A stretch of 64,000 nt of DNA from positions 620,001-684,000 of the forward strand of contig OZ244902.1 of the NCBI GenBank assembly GCA_965221635.1. The letters run 5' to 3'. Positions 59,899 through 64,000 of this stretch are shown piece after piece. The notes below the pieces were generated by a model. That model saw nothing but the letters and a program-made list of their open reading frames with translations. It did no database searches and was not told where the DNA came from. This DNA comes from JAAXHB01 sp965221635 (GTDB taxonomy: Bacteria; Actinomycetota; Acidimicrobiia; Acidimicrobiales; Aldehydirespiratoraceae). Positions within the stretch are counted from its first letter, which is position 1. Every line of letters starts with the position of its first letter. The position numbers and the translations under genes were made by a program.

Positions 59899-61245
59899 AT
59901 GAGCGTGCTGCACAATGCTCGGCTTGCCGACGGTCGCCTTGTTGACATTCACATCGACACCTCCACGGGATGCATCTCCACAGTCCAGGAGACTTCTCCG
60001 ACTGGGCGAGCAGCACCCCCGTCGCCCACTTCGGAAGCTCCACCGATCACCACCACATCTGACCAGGCCGCTGACCAAGCAGCTCCGGGCGCAGGAAGCG
60101 TCGATCTGCACGGATGGCTGGTTCTTCCGGCGATGGCCGAACCGCACGCCCATCTCGACAAGGCCCTCACCGCCGACATCGTGCCCAACCCCAAAGGCGA
60201 CCTCGAAGGCGCCATAGAGGGCTGGAAGGAGGCGGCGCGCGCCGGCAAGCTGTCCTACGAACACACCGTGCAAAGAGCCGAGCAGGCCATGCGACTCCTG
60301 CTGGTACACGGCGTGACCGCGGTGCGCACACACGTGAATGTGCTCGAGGCGATCGGCGCCGAAAGCGTTCGGGCCGTGCAGGAAGCCGCGCGCTCCATGG
60401 CGGGACTCATCGACGTTCAAACCGTGGCCCTAACCAGCTCACCGATGACCGGCGCCGACGGGGCAGGCAATCGGGCCGCGCTTGAGGCCGCCGTGGAAGC
60501 CGGGGTGGACCTGGTGGGAGGCTGCCCACATTTCGAGGACGACCCCGCCGCACAGATCCGTCTGGCCCTGCAGACTGCCACGGATGCGGGCATCGGTGTG
60601 GACCTGCACACCGACGAAACGCTCGACCCCACGGTGCTCACCCTTCGGGAACTGGCACGTCAAGTGCTGAAGGACGGCTTCGAAGGCACGGTCGCCGCGA
60701 GTCACTGCGTGAGCCTGGGTGTGCAGCAACCGGGCGTTCAGGCCGCAGTGGCCGCCGAGGTTGCCGAGGCCGGGGTCGCGGTGATCACCCTGCCCCAAAC
60801 CAACCTGTTCCTGCAAGGCCGAGATCACCCGAGCTCCACCCCGCGCGGCCTCACCGCGATAACAGCCCTGCAGGACGCCGGAGCCGCGGTGGCCGCCGGA
60901 GCCGACAACGTGCAAGACCCGTTCAACCTGGTGGGCCGCAGCGACCCGCTCGAAACCGCGGCGCTGCTGGTGATGGCAGGTCACATGACACCCGACACCG
61001 CCTACGAGATGGTCTCCAACACCTCCAGGGTTGCGATGGGCCTGCCGCCGGTGACGTTCGCCCCTGGTGATCCCGCTGACCTGGTTGCCATCGACGCGGC
61101 GTCAACCCGTGGCGCGATTGCCGACGCCCCCATGTCTCGACGGGTGTTCCGCAGGGGTGTGCTTGTGGCCCGCGCGGAACAGCGCACTTACGCGGGAGAC
61201 GACGAAGTGGCCACCACCGGCGGGTCACCCTCGCTGAGGATGTAG
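59899..61245 (+). CDS. amidohydrolase, cytosine-deaminase-like
   Basis: A metal-dependent hydrolase of the CodA/N-isopropylammelide branch, 448 residues from ATG 59899. It has AMAEPHAHLDKAL (first metal histidines), VRTHVNV, the catalytic region VDLHTDET, ASHCVSLG and the metal aspartate region VAAGADNVQDPFN. Such enzymes deaminate or hydrolyse cyclic amidines or amides such as pyrimidines or triazines. ATG 59848 would add 17 residues encoded by the tandem repeat, so the later start with GAGAAG is preferred. Its last 58 nt overlap the end of the convergent Rieske gene. Confidence 0.87.
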   Translation: MSVLHNARLADGRLVDIHIDTSTGCISTVQETSPTGRAAPPSPTSEAPPITTTSDQAADQAAPGAGSVDLHGWLVLPAMAEPHAHLDKALTADIVPNPKGDLEGAIEGWKEAARAGKLSYEHTVQRAEQAMRLLLVHGVTAVRTHVNVLEAIGAESVRAVQEAARSMAGLIDVQTVALTSSPMTGADGAGNRAALEAAVEAGVDLVGGCPHFEDDPAAQIRLALQTATDAGIGVDLHTDETLDPTVLTLRELARQVLKDGFEGTVAASHCVSLGVQQPGVQAAVAAEVAEAGVAVITLPQTNLFLQGRDHPSSTPRGLTAITALQDAGAAVAAGADNVQDPFNLVGRSDPLETAALLVMAGHMTPDTAYEMVSNTSRVAMGLPPVTFAPGDPADLVAIDAASTRGAIADAPMSRRVFRRGVLVARAEQRTYAGDDEVATTGGSPSLRM

Positions 61246-62432
61246 TTGCCCGCGATCAACTGAACCGGGGACTCGTCGGGATCGAAACTCACGCCCACCG
61301 GGTCGCCACCCGATGCCACCACCTCAACCTGTTCCACGAACTGGCGGCGCACCATCGACACGCCCCGGTCGCTGGATGACAAGCGCTCAGTGGAGTGCAG
61401 CGTCACCGGCCCCTGGCCCACCTGGGTTTCGTAGTCGCCGGGGTAAAGCTGATGTTCGGCTTCGGTTAGGTCGAACCAGCTCTTGTCGCCGCCGTAACGG
61501 GGCAGCCCCTGAGCCGGTTCGTCTTTGGGTTTGCGCACCATGGCAAGCACCCGTGTGCGGGTGTCGTCGATGGGAACCGCCCAGGACATGTTGTTGGTGC
61601 GACCCAGCACGCTGAGGGTGGGCGTGGGAATCACCCGAATCGTTGGCATCCGCACCTCTGTGACTCGATGAAGCATCGTGCCGTCGGGCAGGTCACGGTC
61701 TTGGCTGGCGGTGATCCCCCAAGGGTGACGCTGCCAGGCGATCCGTGGCCAGATCTCGAGCTTCGGATCGAACTGCGGCCCGCTGATGGCGTTGTGCAAG
61801 ATGAATACGTGATAGGGATCCATGGCGTTCTCGTGGGTTTGGAACCAGTTGCACGGCGCCTCCGACGGGCCGCCGAACGCGAAATGGTCGATGATCACGA
61901 TCTCCTCGTGGTCGGTGAGGCCCTCGAAGATGTCGTAGCGGGGCAGCACCGGTTGGCGCTCGGCGGGGCCCAGGTAGGCGAAGATCAAACCGTTGTACTC
62001 CTGCACCGGATACCACGGCTGTCGATACGAGTCCCGGTTGCGGCCCCGTCCCGGCTCGCAGGGCTGATCCAGGCACTGCCCGTCGGGGGCGAACAGCCAG
62101 CCGTGATAGGGGCAGCGGATGCCGTCGTCCTCCACTCTGCCGTAGTACAGGGAGGTGCCACGATGACAGCACCGTGGCTCCATCAGGCCCGGGCGGCCCG
62201 ACCGGTCACGGAACAAGATCAGATCCTCGCTGAGGATGCGCACCACACGGGGCCTGTCTGTGGCCTCGCAGCTTTGCGCCACCGGATGCCAATAGCGACG
62301 CAACAACTCGCCCGAGGGGGTACCGGGGCCGGTCTCCACCAACTCCGGTCGCCAATGCCCGGTCGGGCGTCCGTATGCCCGGCCGTCGTTGGCGTGCGAT
62401 GCGGTGCGGCGCGTAGATTGCGTTTCAGTCAT
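61188..62432 (-). CDS. Rieske non-heme iron oxygenase, alpha subunit
   Basis: The 414-residue oxygenase component has the Rieske cluster C88-x-H90 (PRCCHRGTSLYY) and C107-x2-H110 (RCPYHGW). The mononuclear iron site is in ENAMDPYHVFILH. GELLRRYWHPVAQ near the start is typical of phthalate/vanillate-type (LigXa-like) demethylases and hydroxylases. It needs a reductase not found here. ATG 62432 follows TGAGGTC. The same CATG also supplies the start of the divergent 2OG-type gene. Confidence 0.93.
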   Translation of the reverse strand: MTETQSTRRTASHANDGRAYGRPTGHWRPELVETGPGTPSGELLRRYWHPVAQSCEATDRPRVVRILSEDLILFRDRSGRPGLMEPRCCHRGTSLYYGRVEDDGIRCPYHGWLFAPDGQCLDQPCEPGRGRNRDSYRQPWYPVQEYNGLIFAYLGPAERQPVLPRYDIFEGLTDHEEIVIIDHFAFGGPSEAPCNWFQTHENAMDPYHVFILHNAISGPQFDPKLEIWPRIAWQRHPWGITASQDRDLPDGTMLHRVTEVRMPTIRVIPTPTLSVLGRTNNMSWAVPIDDTRTRVLAMVRKPKDEPAQGLPRYGGDKSWFDLTEAEHQLYPGDYETQVGQGPVTLHSTERLSSSDRGVSMVRRQFVEQVEVVASGGDPVGVSFDPDESPVQLIAGNYILSEGDPPVVATSSSPA

Positions 62433-63558
62433 GGTGACCTCAGTTTCCCACAGCACCGTTTCACCCGGCACGATCGAACACGGTGGCGACGCCTTCCGGC
62501 CGCCGGTGGTGGACATCACCGCGCTACGGGCACGAACCGGCCGTTCCGCCGGCTCCAATCAGGAAGGCAGCGACTGTTCCGACGCTGGTGCCTCGACCAT
62601 TGATGACGCCGAATACCGGCAATGTGTGGACGTCTTGCACGCTGCCTGCACCGACGTTGGGGTGTTCGTGCTTTCCGGTCATGGAATCAGCACCCAACTC
62701 GAAGCCGCTTTCGAGGCGGCACAGGCGTTCTTCGGCCTTCCGCTGCAGCGCAAGGTTCTCGTTCCCAGAATCAACCGGTACGGCTACCTCCCGGCAATGC
62801 ACCAGCCGCAACCCGAGGCCGCCGATGACGACAACGACGCCCACCAAGATGCGGGCAACGATTCAGGCAACGGTGCCGAAACGGCTGCCCTCAACATCGA
62901 GACCACCAAAGGGCGAGCTGAGCAACTCGACATGGGCCTGGCCGACGAGGTCGACCTGGAAGCGCTGACTGAGCTCGGCTGTGACGGCTTCGCACAAGCA
63001 GTTCGCTCATACCAGGCCGCAGCACTCGAAGTGGCCGGTTGCCTGTTGGAGGGCCTGGCCGTGGCATTGGGAGTGCCCGGGTTCTTTGCGGATCGCATGA
63101 CCGATCCACAGTGCCGGTTGAGGTTCTTGCGCTACCCGGCCGCCTCGGTCGCAGCCTCCGGCTCCAAGCCTGAAACCGAGGCGCCGGTGGTGAACAGCGC
63201 CCACACCGATTACGGGGCGATCACGATGCTGGCCTCCGACGGCAGGCCCGGCCTGGAGGTGAACCTCGACGGGCGCTGGCGGGCGGTGACCGTTCCGGCA
63301 GGATCGGTGATCGTGCAACTCGGCGACATGCTGGCCCGCTGGACCAACGACCACTGTCGCTCAACCCCGCACCGCGTGGTGGCCACCTCACCAGAGGATC
63401 GCTACACGATTCCGTTCTTCATCAATCCGGATCCGTCGGTGGTGGTGTCCACCATCCCCACCTGCATCACCCTCCAGCGCCCCAAGCACTACCCCCCGGT
63501 GACCGCCGGAGAGTTCCTGATCTCGCGAATAGACAACGACTACGAGCCCTACATCTGA
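62431..63558 (+). CDS. 2-oxoglutarate/Fe(II)-type (isopenicillin N synthase-like) oxygenase
   Basis: A protein of up to 375 residues of the 2OG-Fe(II)/IPNS superfamily. The N-terminal DIOX_N-like part has PPVVDITAL and VGVFVLSGHGIS. The iron ligands are in SAHTDYGAITML and STPHRV, and the co-substrate arginine in RYTIPFF. A loop rich in Asp, Asn and Gly (about residues 130-150) is inserted after the NRYGYLPAMHQP block. ATG at 62431 has no ribosome-binding site and shares CATG with the Rieske start; a GTG near 62507 just before VVDITAL may be the true start. Confidence 0.85.
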   Translation: MVTSVSHSTVSPGTIEHGGDAFRPPVVDITALRARTGRSAGSNQEGSDCSDAGASTIDDAEYRQCVDVLHAACTDVGVFVLSGHGISTQLEAAFEAAQAFFGLPLQRKVLVPRINRYGYLPAMHQPQPEAADDDNDAHQDAGNDSGNGAETAALNIETTKGRAEQLDMGLADEVDLEALTELGCDGFAQAVRSYQAAALEVAGCLLEGLAVALGVPGFFADRMTDPQCRLRFLRYPAASVAASGSKPETEAPVVNSAHTDYGAITMLASDGRPGLEVNLDGRWRAVTVPAGSVIVQLGDMLARWTNDHCRSTPHRVVATSPEDRYTIPFFINPDPSVVVSTIPTCITLQRPKHYPPVTAGEFLISRIDNDYEPYI

Positions 63559-63645
63559 CAGCACCCGGCATCCCACCATCTCAGGGACTGAACCGACGCA
63601 GAGGACAGCCGAGGACGCTACGCCAAGTCCCCGGTGGTGACGCGA

Positions 63646-63674
63646 CAGACCCGGCGCCTTAGGCGCCGGGTCTG
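63646..63674. terminator. bidirectional hairpin terminator
   Basis: A perfect 13-bp stem, CAGACCCGGCGCC and GGCGCCGGGTCTG, with a TTA loop. It stands between the convergent stops of the 2OG-type gene (63558) and the binding-protein gene (63733). Several GC-rich palindromes follow at about 63700-63725. Confidence 0.8.
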
Positions 63675-63732
63675 CGCTTGGTTGGGTGTCAGGCCCTACC
63701 GGGCCCGCTGCGGGCCGGCGGGGCGATTCCGG

Positions 63733-64000
63733 CTAGAAGCCGATGCTGGGATCGATGAACTCGTTGGTGAAGATGTCGTCGACCGTGAGGCCCTCAGCCA
63801 CATCCGCGGCCAGATCCGTGGCCAGGATGGCGTCCATCACGCCTTGGATCCGGTCTCTGTCCATGTTGCCCACGGTGTCATCCAGGCCGTTGCCGATCAA
63901 GCCGAAGTCCCGCTGCGCCTGCACCGAGAAGTCGGCCAGTTCGGGCTCGTACACCCAGAAGTCGGCGTACTTGTCAACCGCGTCCACGATCACGGCATTG
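63733..64000 (-). CDS. C-terminal end of an ABC substrate-binding protein, NitT/TauT (NMT1-like) type (cut by window edge)
   Basis: Eighty-eight residues are visible, with no internal start required because the frame is open to the window edge. NAVIVDAVDKYADFWVYEPE, FGLIGNGLDDTVGNMDRDRI and VDDIFTNEFIDPSIGF resemble the end of NMT1/SsuA/ThiY-like binding proteins, which feed transporters for nitrate, sulfonates, pyrimidine precursors or aromatic acids. The rest of the gene and its permease lie beyond the window. Confidence 0.7.
   Translation of the reverse strand, partial: NAVIVDAVDKYADFWVYEPELADFSVQAQRDFGLIGNGLDDTVGNMDRDRIQGVMDAILATDLAADVAEGLTVDDIFTNEFIDPSIGF

Overview
The window is GC-rich (about two thirds G+C by eye) with tightly packed genes on both strands. 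A GuaB3-type protein beside guaA, a DUF222/HNH (13E12-like) protein, an ArsI/CadI-type enzyme and strong third-position GC point to a high-GC Gram-positive bacterium, plausibly an Acidimicrobiia-like actinobacterium. That placement is an inference from gene families, not a measured phylogeny. I see no rRNA, tRNA or CRISPR array.

Layout. 0-5.3 kb is housekeeping on the minus strand: the N-terminal part of a PcrA/UvrD helicase, guaA overlapping guaB3, a CoA-pyrophosphatase-type Nudix hydrolase and a 51-residue protein. 5.6-9.2 kb holds a DUF4349 lipoprotein, an M48 peptidase, two copies of a hairpin-forming repeat and an ArsI/CadI-like enzyme. 9.3-36.0 kb is a large catabolic region: lower meta-cleavage enzymes (4-hydroxy-2-oxovalerate aldolase, acylating acetaldehyde dehydrogenase, semialdehyde dehydrogenases), an extradiol-type VOC protein, a meta-cleavage-product hydrolase, a cytosolic reductive-dehalogenase-like protein with an internal duplication, a P450, a sulfatase, a cupin, two metallo-beta-lactamase-fold hydrolases, an oligopeptide-type ABC transporter and an arylsulfotransferase-like protein. 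Seven near-identical palindromes (CTAGTC-N3-GACTAG) lie in front of the transcription units of this region and nowhere else in the window. One is at the promoter of a TetR regulator that carries two complete TetR units in a single chain. I read this as one regulon for uptake and breakdown of an aromatic compound that is perhaps sulfated and halogenated.

36.1-50.7 kb is an accessory region, partly visibly lower in GC. It begins with remnants (the C-terminal part of a large ATPase-like protein, a DUF4143-like fragment and a 42-bp inverted repeat), continues with a DmdA/GcvT-like enzyme, an SDR and a Fic protein, then a minus-strand cluster that looks like a defence or DNA-modification island: HIRAN-like protein, DUF262-HNH-AlbA_2 fusion, Gp37/Gp68 (DUF5131), TcmP, and a PD-(D/E)XK nuclease with a RAMA domain. 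A DUF222/HNH protein follows.

51-64 kb returns to metabolism: a HisC-like aminotransferase, a three-subunit molybdenum hydroxylase operon with its own MoaD-like protein, a sterol-desaturase-family enzyme, a second pair of the hairpin repeats, a CaiB-type CoA-transferase, a cytosine-deaminase-like amidohydrolase, a Rieske oxygenase and a 2-oxoglutarate/Fe(II)-type oxygenase starting head to head on the same CATG, and the C-terminal end of an ABC substrate-binding protein. The most striking items are the single-chain TetR regulon, the duplicated reductive-dehalogenase-like protein, the hairpin repeat with compensatory base changes, and the island centred on the Gp37-TcmP-nuclease operon.
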